Source: Phormidium sp. FACHB-1136 (GTDB taxonomy: Bacteria > Cyanobacteriota > Cyanobacteriia > Phormidesmidales > Phormidesmidaceae). From it: a stretch of 64,000 bases of DNA. Of the stretch, positions 16,380-26,650 are shown piece by piece (positions within the stretch are counted from its first letter, which is position 1; each line of letters opens with the position of its first letter). The stretch is from assembly GCF_014697375.1 (NCBI RefSeq), contig NZ_JACJRS010000012.1, positions 16,279-80,278 of the forward strand, written 5' to 3'. The notes beneath the pieces were generated by a model. The model made no database searches and had not been told where the DNA came from. It was given only the letters and a program-made list of their open reading frames with translations. The position numbers and the translations under genes are program-made.

Positions 16380-17915
16380 ATGACCGACACCGCCCTGCCC
16401 GCCCTAATTCAGCAGATGTGCCAGCCCAGTTTCTACCCCCATCCGGTGGTGGAGCCGATTCGGCTGATGCAAACCCATGTCTCCTACGTGCTGCTAACGG
16501 GGGACTATGCCTATAAGGTGAAAAAGCCTGTGAATTTCGGTTTTTTGGACTATTCCACCCTAGAGCAGCGGCAGCATTTTTGCGGGGAAGAACTGCGGCT
16601 GAACCAGCGCACGGCATCGGAACTGTATCTAGACGTGGTGCCCATTGGTCAGGAGGGCGAGACTTACCGCTTAGGGGTCGATCCGGCGGTGGAATATGCC
16701 GTCAAGATGGTGCAGTTCCCCCAAGACACCCTGCTCAGTGCTCTGTATGAACGGGGCGACCTGACGGAGGAGTTGATCCGCACCCTGGCCGAACAGGTGG
16801 CGGCCTTTCACCTCGCGGCGGAAACCAACGACCACATCCGCACCTTTGGCAGCGTGGCCCAAATTCGCCAAGCCTTCGACGAAAACTACGAACAAACCCA
16901 GGGCTATGTGGGCGGGCCGCAAACCCAGGCCCAGCTAGAGGAAACCCAAGCGGCAACGGATGGTATTTTTGCGACTCAGGCGGATCTGTTTCAGCGGCGG
17001 GTCGATCAAAACTGGATTCGGGTCTGCCATGGCGATCTGCACCTGAATAACCTCTGCTACTGGCAAAACCAGCTTTACCTGTTCGACTGCATTGAGTTCA
17101 ACGAGCCCTTCCGCTACGTCGATGTGATGTACGACGTGGGCTTTGTGGTGATGGATTTGCTGGCCAAGGATTGCCGCCCCCTGGCCACCGCCTTTTTGAA
17201 TCACTACGTGGAGCAAACCGGAGACTGGGAAGGGCTGCCACTGTTGCCCCTCTACATCAGCCGCCAAGCCTACGTGCGGGCCAAGGTAACCTCCTTCTTG
17301 CTGGACGACCCCGCCATTGACGAAGCCGCCAAGGCCAAAGCCAGCGACACCGCCGCCCACTATTACCGCCTCGCCTGGGAGGTGGTACAACCCCAAACGA
17401 GCCGACTGTACCTGATGGCGGGCTTATCCGGTGCGGGCAAATCCACCACCGCCCGCGAACTCGCCCGCCAAACCGGGGCCATCCACCTGCGCTCCGATGC
17501 TGTGCGTAAACACCTGGCTGGAGTGCCGCTGATGGAACGGGGTGATCAGAGTATTTACAGCCCGGAGATGACCCAAAAAACCTACAGCCGCCTGTTGGAA
17601 CTGGGGCTCACCCTAGCCAAGGCTGGGTTTACGGTGGTGCTCGATGCCAAGTACGACCGCCAAGCCCTGCGCCAGCCCGCCCTAGACCAGGCTCAGACGG
17701 CGGGGATTTCAGCCCAAATTCTGCACTGCACCGCACCGCCGGAAATCCTGGAAGACCGAGTACAGAAACGCTCTGGGGATATTGCCGACGCCAATGTCGC
17801 CGTCCTCCAACAACAGGTGATGGAACCCTTCACCGAGGCCGAACAGCCCTGGGTGAAAACCCTGGATACAACGGGTGATGTGTCGGCCCAGATCGCCGCT
17901 ATAGTTGGGTCATAA
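16380..17915 (+). CDS. APH-like kinase fused to P-loop ATPase
   Basis: A 511-aa two-domain protein. Residues 1-330 resemble aminoglycoside phosphotransferase/choline kinase-like enzymes: the catalytic loop is CHGDLHLNN (His217, Asp219, Asn224) and the metal-binding DCIEFN follows about 20 residues later. Residues 340-511 form a P-loop kinase with Walker A GLSGAGKST (348-356) and an LRSDAVRK lid region like that of adenylylsulfate or gluconate kinases. The combination is a known fusion (COG2187 plus COG0645). Substrates are unknown; resistance to a drug should not be assumed from the name. Confidence 0.88.
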   Translation: MTDTALPALIQQMCQPSFYPHPVVEPIRLMQTHVSYVLLTGDYAYKVKKPVNFGFLDYSTLEQRQHFCGEELRLNQRTASELYLDVVPIGQEGETYRLGVDPAVEYAVKMVQFPQDTLLSALYERGDLTEELIRTLAEQVAAFHLAAETNDHIRTFGSVAQIRQAFDENYEQTQGYVGGPQTQAQLEETQAATDGIFATQADLFQRRVDQNWIRVCHGDLHLNNLCYWQNQLYLFDCIEFNEPFRYVDVMYDVGFVVMDLLAKDCRPLATAFLNHYVEQTGDWEGLPLLPLYISRQAYVRAKVTSFLLDDPAIDEAAKAKASDTAAHYYRLAWEVVQPQTSRLYLMAGLSGAGKSTTARELARQTGAIHLRSDAVRKHLAGVPLMERGDQSIYSPEMTQKTYSRLLELGLTLAKAGFTVVLDAKYDRQALRQPALDQAQTAGISAQILHCTAPPEILEDRVQKRSGDIADANVAVLQQQVMEPFTEAEQPWVKTLDTTGDVSAQIAAIVGS

Positions 17916-17936
17916 TCCGCCGCGAGGATCTGCGCC

Positions 17937-18230
17937 ATGGGCAACGAAATGGGGCCACCTACCCTCAAAATCTGGCTGCTGTTCTTGCTGTTGTTTTTAA
18001 TCCTAGGCTATGGCCCTATCCCCAGCGTGGTGTTTGGGGCCGTTGCGGGGATGGCCGGGGGCATTGTGGCCACCTGGTGGGTTTCCCCCGGTGGCGAACC
18101 GAAGGAGGTGGAACTACCCGCCCCGATTCGGCAATTTAGCCGCCAACTGCGCGAAACCCCCAGCCGTCTGCCCTTTCGCGGTTTCTTTCGCCGTACTGAA
18201 AGCCGCTACCCCGGCCCTCGCCGTCGCTAG
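17937..18230 (+). CDS. small membrane protein with basic C-terminus
   Basis: 97 aa starting 21 bp after the previous stop. Residues 10-50 are strongly hydrophobic (IWLLFLLLFLILGYG, then a Gly/Ala-rich VVFGAVAGMAGGIVATWWV), giving two short membrane segments. The remaining half is Pro/Arg rich and ends PRRR, probably cytoplasmic. No family recognised. Likely co-transcribed with the upstream kinase gene. Confidence 0.7.
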   Translation: MGNEMGPPTLKIWLLFLLLFLILGYGPIPSVVFGAVAGMAGGIVATWWVSPGGEPKEVELPAPIRQFSRQLRETPSRLPFRGFFRRTESRYPGPRRR

Positions 18231-18314
18231 GGCAAGCCATCCCTAGTTGACCGCCCTTTGCGATGCCGAGGACGGGGCACTTGCAGGGAGCAGCGATCCA
18301 ATCGCTTGAGCTAA

Positions 18315-19403
<1,089 letters not shown>

Positions 19404-19616
19404 GTTTGCCCGTGGGATCGTCCCCTGAAGCTATGCCCCCACGGGTGATCCCGTCGCTGTGCTGTTTTTAGGTGTGCATCGGGGCGCATATCGGGGCGCA
19501 CGTCGTTGCTTATTGGTGATGGTCTGGGGTTCCCTTTGCGGCTCTCTGTGGTCTACCTGTTGCCCATCTGTGGCCTAATAGAAAGGAACAGAACGCACAG
19601 TAAGGAGAACGTGGGC

Positions 19617-20261
19617 GTGAGTAAGCAGTGGCTCGGTGGCCAAGAGATCGGTGGAATGGCGATAGTTTGGCCAAGAATCGAGGCGGGATGCAGGGCTTGG
19701 AGACAGCAACTTTGGCGGGGAATCCTGACGATGGGCCTCGTGGCGCTGCTGTGGCTAGGGCTGGGTGGGCAACCTAGCGCCCAGGCGGGCCTCATGGATG
19801 ATAACTATGATGGCAACATCTTCGCCCTCTATGCGGGCAACGGTTCCCTGGTGCCGCCCAAGGTTACCCTAGAGCAGTCCTTGAAATACAACAAGCCCGC
19901 CATTGCCGTGATCTATGTGGACGACAGCAGCGACTGCAAATTGTTTTCCTCCACCATTTCCCAACTGCAAGCGCCCTATGGTCGGGTGGCTAACTTCATC
20001 CCGGTCATGGCCGATGCCATCCCGGTTAAGGCCGAATACAGCCCCAACGAACCGGGCTATTACTTCAAGAACGCTGTCCCCCAAACTTTAGTGTTCGATG
20101 CTGAGGGCAACCTCCGCTTCAACGAAATCGGCAACGTTAGCTACGAAGCCATCGACGACGTGCTGCGTGAGGTGTTTGATCTGCTGCCCCGCACCGAATC
20201 CGTAGAACTGCGCCGCCGCCCTGTGAATGAAGTCAACGTGGAACTGGTGCCTGTGAATTAA
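19617..20261 (+). CDS. thioredoxin-like thylakoid protein, photosystem I accumulation factor family
   Basis: A 214-aa protein resembling Synechocystis Slr1796, which is needed for normal photosystem I levels. A membrane anchor or signal (about residues 35-60, LVALLWLGLGGQPSAQAG) is followed by a modified thioredoxin domain: AIAVIYVDDSSDCKLFSS, with only one cysteine where CxxC normally sits, and VPQTLVFDAEG containing the cis-proline. It is therefore unlikely to be a dithiol oxidoreductase. GTG 19617 is chosen because AAGGAG lies 9 bp upstream; ATG 19656 is an alternative. A strong terminator follows. Confidence 0.85.
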   Translation: MSKQWLGGQEIGGMAIVWPRIEAGCRAWRQQLWRGILTMGLVALLWLGLGGQPSAQAGLMDDNYDGNIFALYAGNGSLVPPKVTLEQSLKYNKPAIAVIYVDDSSDCKLFSSTISQLQAPYGRVANFIPVMADAIPVKAEYSPNEPGYYFKNAVPQTLVFDAEGNLRFNEIGNVSYEAIDDVLREVFDLLPRTESVELRRRPVNEVNVELVPVN

Positions 20262-20762
20262 ACGTCCCATGCCGTCGCCACCGGGTATGGAGTCCGGCCT
20301 CATGACGCCTTCACCGGGCTCCATCTCACGGGGGGCTAGGTGAAGGCGTCACGTTGTTTTGCGGAGGGAATCGCCCACGGCATCGGTGGACTTTGCGGAA
20401 TCCGCAACCGGGAGGATGGGCAAATTTTCGGTCACCATGAACCTTGCATCTCTTTATAGTAATTCAAGAAAAATCACGGCATACCGGGGAAAGACTTATG
20501 ATCGGTTATGGGGGGTAGGGGCTGTCTAGGTTGGCCACCCTCGCCCCATCCTGAACCGAGGCCGGAGTGAAATCCGTGCACCACCTCGCCTAGGGCACCA
20601 TCCCGCCCAAACGGGTTGGGGAACCTACAGAACATCCCCCTTGGCAACTCACTCGTGATCCTGACAAGGTTTCCTTGATCTATTCACGGTCATCTGCGCT
20701 ATGCCTGCCTGCTGTATTCTCTACCATTAGACCCATGGCACGGGTTTTGGCCCTTTTGTCCT
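20262..20762. other. 501-bp intergenic region between the thioredoxin-like gene and the hybrid kinase
   Basis: The first 100 bp hold the terminator. The remainder has no coding frame. It includes an AT-rich stretch around 20455-20475 (TTTATAGTAATTCAAG), a possible promoter, followed by about 280 bp of GC-rich leader before the kinase ATG. I could not identify a known riboswitch. Confidence 0.5.
20303..20360 (+). terminator. Rho-independent terminator after the thioredoxin-like gene
   Basis: TGACGCCTTCACC (20303-20315) pairs perfectly with GGTGAAGGCGTCA (20339-20351) across a 23-base loop and is followed by CGTTGTTTT. It lies 42 bp after the stop codon. Confidence 0.85.
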
Positions 20763-23700
20763 ATGGCCCCCACCTTCTTTACCGATCCAATGAACCTTGA
20801 ACTGGCGGTTGTCCGAAATCCGTTGATGGTGCCGCCCGAAATGCCCCTGGTGGAGGCCATTGCCACCATGACCCAGGCGCGTCAGTCCTGTGTGTTAGAA
20901 GCCATCGAGGATAGCCCCTTGGCCCTGGCACAAGAAACGGGTTGTATTCTCCTGGTAGCCAAGGATCGTCTAGTAGGCATTATCACGGAGCGAGACTTGG
21001 TTCGTCTCAGTGCAGCGGGGACGGCCTTGGCGGACAAAACCGTGGCGGAAGTGATGATTGCTCCGGTGATCACCCTCGAAGAGCGCGAGTTTACCGATGT
21101 ATTCATGGCGGCCAACCTACTGAGGCAGCACCACATTCGCCACCTGCCCTTGGTGGACGAAGCCGGAAGGGTGACAGGGCTGATTACCCACGAAAGCCTT
21201 CAGCAGTTGTTGCGGCCCGTGGATTTGCTGCGGCTGCGGTTGGTGTCGGAGGTGATGACTGGCCCGGTGGTGTGTGCCCCCGCCCAAGCCACGGTGCAGG
21301 AACTGGCTGAATGCATGGCCCGCCAGCGCATTAGTTCGGTGATCATTGTGGGGGATGGCCCGGTTCCGGTTCCGGTAGGGCTGGTGACGGAGCGGGACGT
21401 GGTGCAGATCTATGCCCTGGGACTGGCCTTCAACCAAGTGCAAGCCCGGACGGTGATGGGCAAAACCCCGGTGACGGTGCCCCCGGAGGAAAACCTCTGG
21501 GCGGTGAACACCCTCATGAGGCAGCATCAGGTGAGTCGGGTGGTGGCGGTGGACGCCACGGGGCAGGCGGTGGGCATTGTCACCCAAACCACGCTGCTGG
21601 AAACCCTCAATCCTATGGAAATCTATCGCCTAGTGGAAACCCTGGAGGCGCGGGTGAGCCACCTGGAGGCCGAAAAGGTAGCCATGCTGGAAGGCCGCAG
21701 TCAGGATCTAGAACAACAGGTACAGCAACGCACCCAGGAACTCGAAGCCCAGGCCAGCCGCGAACACCTCGTCCGAGACATTGCCACCCGGATTCGATCC
21801 TCCCTAGAACTGGAGGCCACCCTGGAGGCCATCGTTGAGGAGGTGCGAGATTTTCTGGCCTGTGACCGCACGGTGGTGTACCGCTTCGATGACGACTGGG
21901 ACGGTGCCGTCATTGCTGAATCGGTGGATCCAGCATGGCCCCCGATTCAGGGTCGCACCGTGGAAGATCCCTGCTTTAAGGATCGGGCGGTGGATCTATA
22001 TCAGCAGGGTTTGAAGCGGGCGGTAGACGATATTTTCCATGCGGGCTATCCCGATTGCTACATCGACACCCTGACGCTTTACCATGTGCGGGCCAATTTG
22101 GTGGTGCCGATTTTGGTACAGGGCTATTTGTGGGGGCTGTTGGTGAGCCACCAGTGCAGTGGCCCCCGCCATTGGCATCCGGCGGATCTAAACTTGCTGG
22201 ATGACATTGCCGTCCAGATTGCCCTAGCGATTCAGCAGGCGGAACTCTATGAACAGGCCCAGTCTGCCATGGAGGCACTACAAGACCTCAACCATGATCT
22301 AGAGACTCGCATTGAACGGGCCACCATCGAACTGCGCAATAGCGAGGCCCGACTGCGCCGCCTGTTTGACCAAAACCCCGTAGGCATTGCCGTCTCTAAT
22401 CTCCAGGGGCAAATCACGCGGGTAAACGCCAGTCTGCGGGCGATGCTGGGCTGTAAGGAGGCGGAGATTCTGGGGCAATCCATCTACGACCTCCAGGCAG
22501 GGCCACAGCGGATCAGCGAACCCTGGATCGATGACTTGCAGGAATCTACCCTATCTATGGTGACGCGGGAGGTAACCCTACAATCCAATAAGCCTCGGCA
22601 GGTGTGGGCCACCCTCACCAGCGCCTTGATTTTGGACGCCTTTGGTCACCCCTCGGAGGTGATCCACCTGATCGAAGACATTACCCGACGCAAACAAGCG
22701 GAGGCGGAACTCACCCGCTATGCCCAGGAGGTGGAAGACCTCTACAACAACGCCCCCTGCGGCTACCATTCCCTCGATGCCGAGGGGCGGTTTGTGCGCA
22801 TTAACGACACCGAATTGACCTGGTTGGGTTACGCCCGCCACGAGGTGATTGGTCGATCTATCAGCGACTTCCTCACCCCCAAATCCCAACAGTTATTTGC
22901 CAACTCCTATCACCGCTTTCAGCAAACGGGCTGGGTGAAGGATCTGGAATTTGAACTCGTGACCAAGGACGGCACGGTGTTTCCGGTGTTGCTCAGTTCG
23001 ATGGCCGTGCGGGATGATCAAGGGCAGTACCTCTACAGCCGCACCACCACCTTCGACATGCGGGATCGCAAGCAGGTGGAACTGGCCCTTCAGGAAAGCG
23101 AGGAGAAATTCCGGCAACTGGCCGAAAACATTGCTGGGGTATTTTGGATGCGAGACTTGGCCGGAAATTTGCTCTACGTCAGCCCCGCCTACGAAACCCT
23201 GTGGCAGCAATCCCTCGATAGCCTGAGGGAACGGCCCATTTCCTGGCTAGAATCCATCTATCCCGAAGATTTGGCTCGAATGCGCCGCAATGTCAAGGAA
23301 AACCTGGCCTTTGATGAGGAATACCGAGTCAAATTACCCGACGGCACCCTGCGCTGGATCCACGACCGGGGCTTTGAGGTACGCGATGCTGAGGGCAACG
23401 TCTACCGTCTAGCGGGCATTGCCGAAGACGTGACTGAACAAAAGCAAGCGGCCCAAAAACTACAGGCCACCAACGAACAACTCATCCTCTCCAACGCCGA
23501 ACTGGCCCGCGCCACCCGCCTCAAGGACGAATTTCTGGCCAACATGAGCCACGAACTCCGCACCCCCCTCAACGCCATCCTGGGCATGACCGAAGGGTTC
23601 CAGGAGCAGGTGTTTGGCCCCATGACCCCAGAACAGAGCCGATCCATCGCCACCATCGAGCGCAGTGGCCGACACCTGTTGGCCCTGATTAACGACATCC

Positions 23701-25046
23701 TCGATCTGGCTAAGATCGAATCGGGCAAGCTCACCCTACAACGGGCGGCGGTGTCCATCTCCTACCTGTGTGACTCTAGCCTTACCTTTGTGCGTCAACA
23801 GGCCACCCAAAAGGAAATCCGCCTCTCCACCCACATTCCCCCCAACCTGTCGGATTTGGTGGTGGATGAACTGCGGATTCGCCAGGTGTTGATTAACCTG
23901 CTAAACAACGCCGTGAAATTTACCCCCCACGGTGGCCAGGTGTCGCTGACGGTTTCCACCGACTACGATCAAGGCCAACCTTGGATCCACTTTGCCATCC
24001 AAGATAACGGTATTGGTATGGCCCCCGACGCCATCGGCCAGTTGTTCAAACCCTTCATGCAGATCGACAGCGCCCTCAATCGTCAATATACGGGCACAGG
24101 ACTGGGGCTGGCCCTGGTGAAGCAACTAGTGGATCTTCACGGGGGTGAGGTGTCCGTTACCAGTACCCTAGGGCAGGGCAGTTGTTTCACGGTGCATTTA
24201 CCCTATGCCGCCATGGCCCACACCGAGGATCCCCCAGATCCGGCGATGCCCACGATTCCCACTGGGGCCACGGTGCTAGTGGTGGAAGACCGTCCCACGG
24301 CGGCGGCCCAGATCAGCCGTTACCTGGAGGAGTTTGGTCTGCGACCTCACACCTGTGCCCTAGGGGCAGAAGCCCTCACCCAGGCCCAGGCCCAACCGCC
24401 CGCCCTGATTATCTTGGACTTGATGCTGCCCGATCTCCCCGGCACCGAGGTGCTGAGCCAGCTTAAGGCCAATCCCCTAACCCAGGCCATTCCGGTGCTG
24501 ATTACCTCGGTGCTAGACGAGCGCTCCCAAAGTTTGGCCCTAGGAGCCTTTGACTATCTGGTGAAGCCCGTCAGTCGTTCCACCCTGCACCAGTCCCTCG
24601 CTCGGTTAGGGAACTTCCCCGCCCCTAAGGACGCCTCGTTATCCCCCGTTGCCGCTCCGCCCCCCTCCAGCCCCCGTATTCTCCTGGCCGAAGACAACCC
24701 AGCCAACGTGGCGACCCTGTCGGGCTACCTGGGCCATCGGGGCTTTCAATTGGTGGTGGCCAGCAACGGCCAAGAAGCCCTCGACCTCTGTGCCCACCAA
24801 ACCTTTGACCTGATTTTGATGGATGTGCAGATGCCGATTTTGGATGGCCTCAGCGCCATTCGCCAACTGCGGGCCATCCCCGCCACCGCCACGGTGCCCA
24901 TCATTGCCCTCACGGCGTTAGCCATGGCCAAGGATCGGGAAAACTGTATTGAGGCAGGGGCAAACGACTACCTCACCAAGCCTGTTAGGCTGAAGTCCTT
25001 GGTGGAGGCCATGCAACGACTTTTAGCGGAGGTTCCCCATGCTTGA
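20763..25046 (+). CDS. hybrid sensor histidine kinase, CBS x4-GAF-PAS-HisKA-REC-REC
   Basis: A 1427-aa soluble sensor kinase. Order: four CBS motifs (about 10-285; adenine-nucleotide sensing), a coiled coil (290-335), a GAF domain (340-500), three PAS domains (about 530-655, 660-775 and 780-895), HisKA with phosphoacceptor His930 in MSHELRTP, HATPase with NNAVKF, DNGIGM and GTGLGLAL, and two receivers with Asp1219 (LDLMLP) and Asp1354 (MDVQMP). The GAF has DPCF (Cys404) and PDCY (Cys432), 28 residues apart, as in DXCF cyanobacteriochromes, so bilin binding is possible. No transmembrane segments. Its last 8 bp overlap the next kinase gene, which probably acts in the same pathway. Confidence 0.95.
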   Translation: MAPTFFTDPMNLELAVVRNPLMVPPEMPLVEAIATMTQARQSCVLEAIEDSPLALAQETGCILLVAKDRLVGIITERDLVRLSAAGTALADKTVAEVMIAPVITLEEREFTDVFMAANLLRQHHIRHLPLVDEAGRVTGLITHESLQQLLRPVDLLRLRLVSEVMTGPVVCAPAQATVQELAECMARQRISSVIIVGDGPVPVPVGLVTERDVVQIYALGLAFNQVQARTVMGKTPVTVPPEENLWAVNTLMRQHQVSRVVAVDATGQAVGIVTQTTLLETLNPMEIYRLVETLEARVSHLEAEKVAMLEGRSQDLEQQVQQRTQELEAQASREHLVRDIATRIRSSLELEATLEAIVEEVRDFLACDRTVVYRFDDDWDGAVIAESVDPAWPPIQGRTVEDPCFKDRAVDLYQQGLKRAVDDIFHAGYPDCYIDTLTLYHVRANLVVPILVQGYLWGLLVSHQCSGPRHWHPADLNLLDDIAVQIALAIQQAELYEQAQSAMEALQDLNHDLETRIERATIELRNSEARLRRLFDQNPVGIAVSNLQGQITRVNASLRAMLGCKEAEILGQSIYDLQAGPQRISEPWIDDLQESTLSMVTREVTLQSNKPRQVWATLTSALILDAFGHPSEVIHLIEDITRRKQAEAELTRYAQEVEDLYNNAPCGYHSLDAEGRFVRINDTELTWLGYARHEVIGRSISDFLTPKSQQLFANSYHRFQQTGWVKDLEFELVTKDGTVFPVLLSSMAVRDDQGQYLYSRTTTFDMRDRKQVELALQESEEKFRQLAENIAGVFWMRDLAGNLLYVSPAYETLWQQSLDSLRERPISWLESIYPEDLARMRRNVKENLAFDEEYRVKLPDGTLRWIHDRGFEVRDAEGNVYRLAGIAEDVTEQKQAAQKLQATNEQLILSNAELARATRLKDEFLANMSHELRTPLNAILGMTEGFQEQVFGPMTPEQSRSIATIERSGRHLLALINDILDLAKIESGKLTLQRAAVSISYLCDSSLTFVRQQATQKEIRLSTHIPPNLSDLVVDELRIRQVLINLLNNAVKFTPHGGQVSLTVSTDYDQGQPWIHFAIQDNGIGMAPDAIGQLFKPFMQIDSALNRQYTGTGLGLALVKQLVDLHGGEVSVTSTLGQGSCFTVHLPYAAMAHTEDPPDPAMPTIPTGATVLVVEDRPTAAAQISRYLEEFGLRPHTCALGAEALTQAQAQPPALIILDLMLPDLPGTEVLSQLKANPLTQAIPVLITSVLDERSQSLALGAFDYLVKPVSRSTLHQSLARLGNFPAPKDASLSPVAAPPPSSPRILLAEDNPANVATLSGYLGHRGFQLVVASNGQEALDLCAHQTFDLILMDVQMPILDGLSAIRQLRAIPATATVPIIALTALAMAKDRENCIEAGANDYLTKPVRLKSLVEAMQRLLAEVPHA

Positions 25047-26169
25047 TCAATCCCCCTCCATCCTCTGGGAGGAAACCCTGCCGTCGATTCTGGTGATCGA
25101 TGACGAAATCGATAACTTTGATGTCATCGATACCCTGCTGTGCCAGGAAAATTACCAGTTGCACTATGCCTCTGGGGGCCAAGAGGCGCTGGACTTGATA
25201 GGCACCTTCAAGCCCGATGTAATCTTGTTGGACGTGATGATGCCCAACATGAGCGGCCTAGAGCTGTGCCGCATCCTCAAGCAGGATAGCCACTGGCGCA
25301 ACCTACCCATCATCATGGTCACCTCCCTCAGTTCCAAGCAGGACTTAGCCCGCTGCCTCGATGCCGGGGCCGATGACTTCATTGCCAAGCCCGTCAACAG
25401 TGCCGAACTGCGGGCCAGACTCAAATCCATGCTGAGGATAAAACAGCAGTACGACAACCTTCAGGCGCTCTTGCAACTGCGGGAGGACATGGTGAAAATG
25501 ATCATCCATGACCTGCGTAACCCCCTCTCTAGCGTGATCCTGGCGGCGGAAATTATGCGCTATCCCAACCTGCCGCCAGAAAAGCAGGAGCGCAAACTGG
25601 AGCAAATTCTGGCCTGTAGCTACGAACTGAAGGCGTTGATCGACGACCTACTGCTGATGTCCAAACTGGAACTGGGCAAGCTTACCCTTCAGAAGCAACC
25701 CGTGGATCTGGTGGAATTTTGCCAAGCCGCCCTAGTCGGCATGAACGATGTCGCCGCCCAGAAACGCTTGGGCCTGCTCTCCCAATTTCCGCCCCCGGGG
25801 CAGTACCCTGTCCAGGTGGATCCCACCCTCTTTCGGCGAGTGCTGGATAACTTGCTCTCCAATGCCATCAAGTTTTCCCCAGACGGATCCAAAATCACCC
25901 TCTCCGCCACCTACCAAGCGGGTGGCGGACTTAAGATTGCCATTGCCGATCTTGGCCCCGGCATTGCCCTGGAGCTACGCCAAAAAATCTTTGAAAAGTA
26001 CGAGATCGGATCCTTGATCACCGGGGTCAACCAAATGGGATTGGGCCTAGCCTTCTGCAAAATTGCCGTAGAAGCCCACAGCGGCACCATCTCCGTTACT
26101 GACAACCAGCCCAGGGGTAGCATCTTCACCGTCGAAATTCCCCCCCAGGATCCAGCGGCCCAAGGGTAG
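25039..26169 (+). CDS. response regulator-histidine kinase (REC-HisKA-HATPase)
   Basis: A 376-aa protein. The receiver occupies residues 15-135 (acidic pocket DDE 21-23, phosphoacceptor Asp65 in LLDVMMP, Thr95, Lys117). A short coiled coil leads to HisKA with His157 in IIHDLRNPLSS, then a HATPase with NLLSNAIKFS, DLGPGIA and MGLGLAFCK. This is the typical output-kinase form that receives phosphate on an N-terminal receiver. Its start lies within the end of the 1427-aa hybrid kinase gene (8-bp overlap), so the pair is translationally coupled and likely a phosphorelay. No DNA-binding regulator is adjacent. Confidence 0.95.
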   Translation: MLDQSPSILWEETLPSILVIDDEIDNFDVIDTLLCQENYQLHYASGGQEALDLIGTFKPDVILLDVMMPNMSGLELCRILKQDSHWRNLPIIMVTSLSSKQDLARCLDAGADDFIAKPVNSAELRARLKSMLRIKQQYDNLQALLQLREDMVKMIIHDLRNPLSSVILAAEIMRYPNLPPEKQERKLEQILACSYELKALIDDLLLMSKLELGKLTLQKQPVDLVEFCQAALVGMNDVAAQKRLGLLSQFPPPGQYPVQVDPTLFRRVLDNLLSNAIKFSPDGSKITLSATYQAGGGLKIAIADLGPGIALELRQKIFEKYEIGSLITGVNQMGLGLAFCKIAVEAHSGTISVTDNQPRGSIFTVEIPPQDPAAQG

Positions 26170-26239
26170 CCAAAGATTATAAGTTGTTAACGCCATCGGT
26201 TCTGGGCTAATTATGAAGCTACATTAAGGGGCAGGGTGT

Positions 26240-26261
26240 AGTTCCCTCAAAAACGGGAACT
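26240..26261 (+). promoter_or_regulatory. 7-bp-arm hairpin followed by TTAATATTAA palindrome
   Basis: AGTTCCC-TCAAAAAC-GGGAACT, then TTAATATTAAGGGAAC, which repeats the arm once more. It sits 70 bp after the kinase stop and about 60 bp before the DUF6761 start, so it may be a terminator for the former or an operator for the latter. Confidence 0.45.
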
Positions 26262-26319
26262 TTAATATTAAGGGAACGCCTTGATTCCCAGTCGTAGTGC
26301 AGCCATCACCAAGAGACCT

Positions 26320-26562
26320 ATGCTTCAGGATGCCAAAGCGGTTCGTTACTATCAGCGGATAACCGATGCCTTTGTAGACCACTGGCACCGAGGGTATCGT
26401 ACCAGCGACCTCCGCCTCTTTCTGGAAGGCTATCTGGCCGCCCTGCGCCACGCCGATGCCCTAGAACCCTACCTGATCCACCGCCTAGAGGAGGACACCC
26501 TTCGCTATCTCAACGACCCCTCTAACTTCGCCGTACCCCAGGCCGAACCCGAGATTTACTAA
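26320..26562 (+). CDS. DUF6761 family protein
   Basis: An 80-aa mostly helical protein. MLQDAKAVRYYQRITDAF, WHRGYRTSDLRLFLEGYLAALRHAD and LEPYLIHRLEEDTLRYLNDPSNF match a small family found in cyanobacteria. Function is unknown. The in-frame TTG at 26281 would add 13 atypical residues overlapping the upstream palindrome; ATG 26320 fits the family start. Confidence 0.85.
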   Translation: MLQDAKAVRYYQRITDAFVDHWHRGYRTSDLRLFLEGYLAALRHADALEPYLIHRLEEDTLRYLNDPSNFAVPQAEPEIY

Positions 26563-26650
26563 CCCCTGAAATCCCGGTCGGGTGAGATGAAGACGCCCTA
26601 GGCCATAATAGAGCGTAGGATCACAAACCGACCTGCTGAGTAACTTTTCC

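Noticed and set aside
20450..20760. Possible riboswitch before the hybrid kinase
   Set aside because: No conserved core of a known class could be recognised by eye; a covariance search would be needed.
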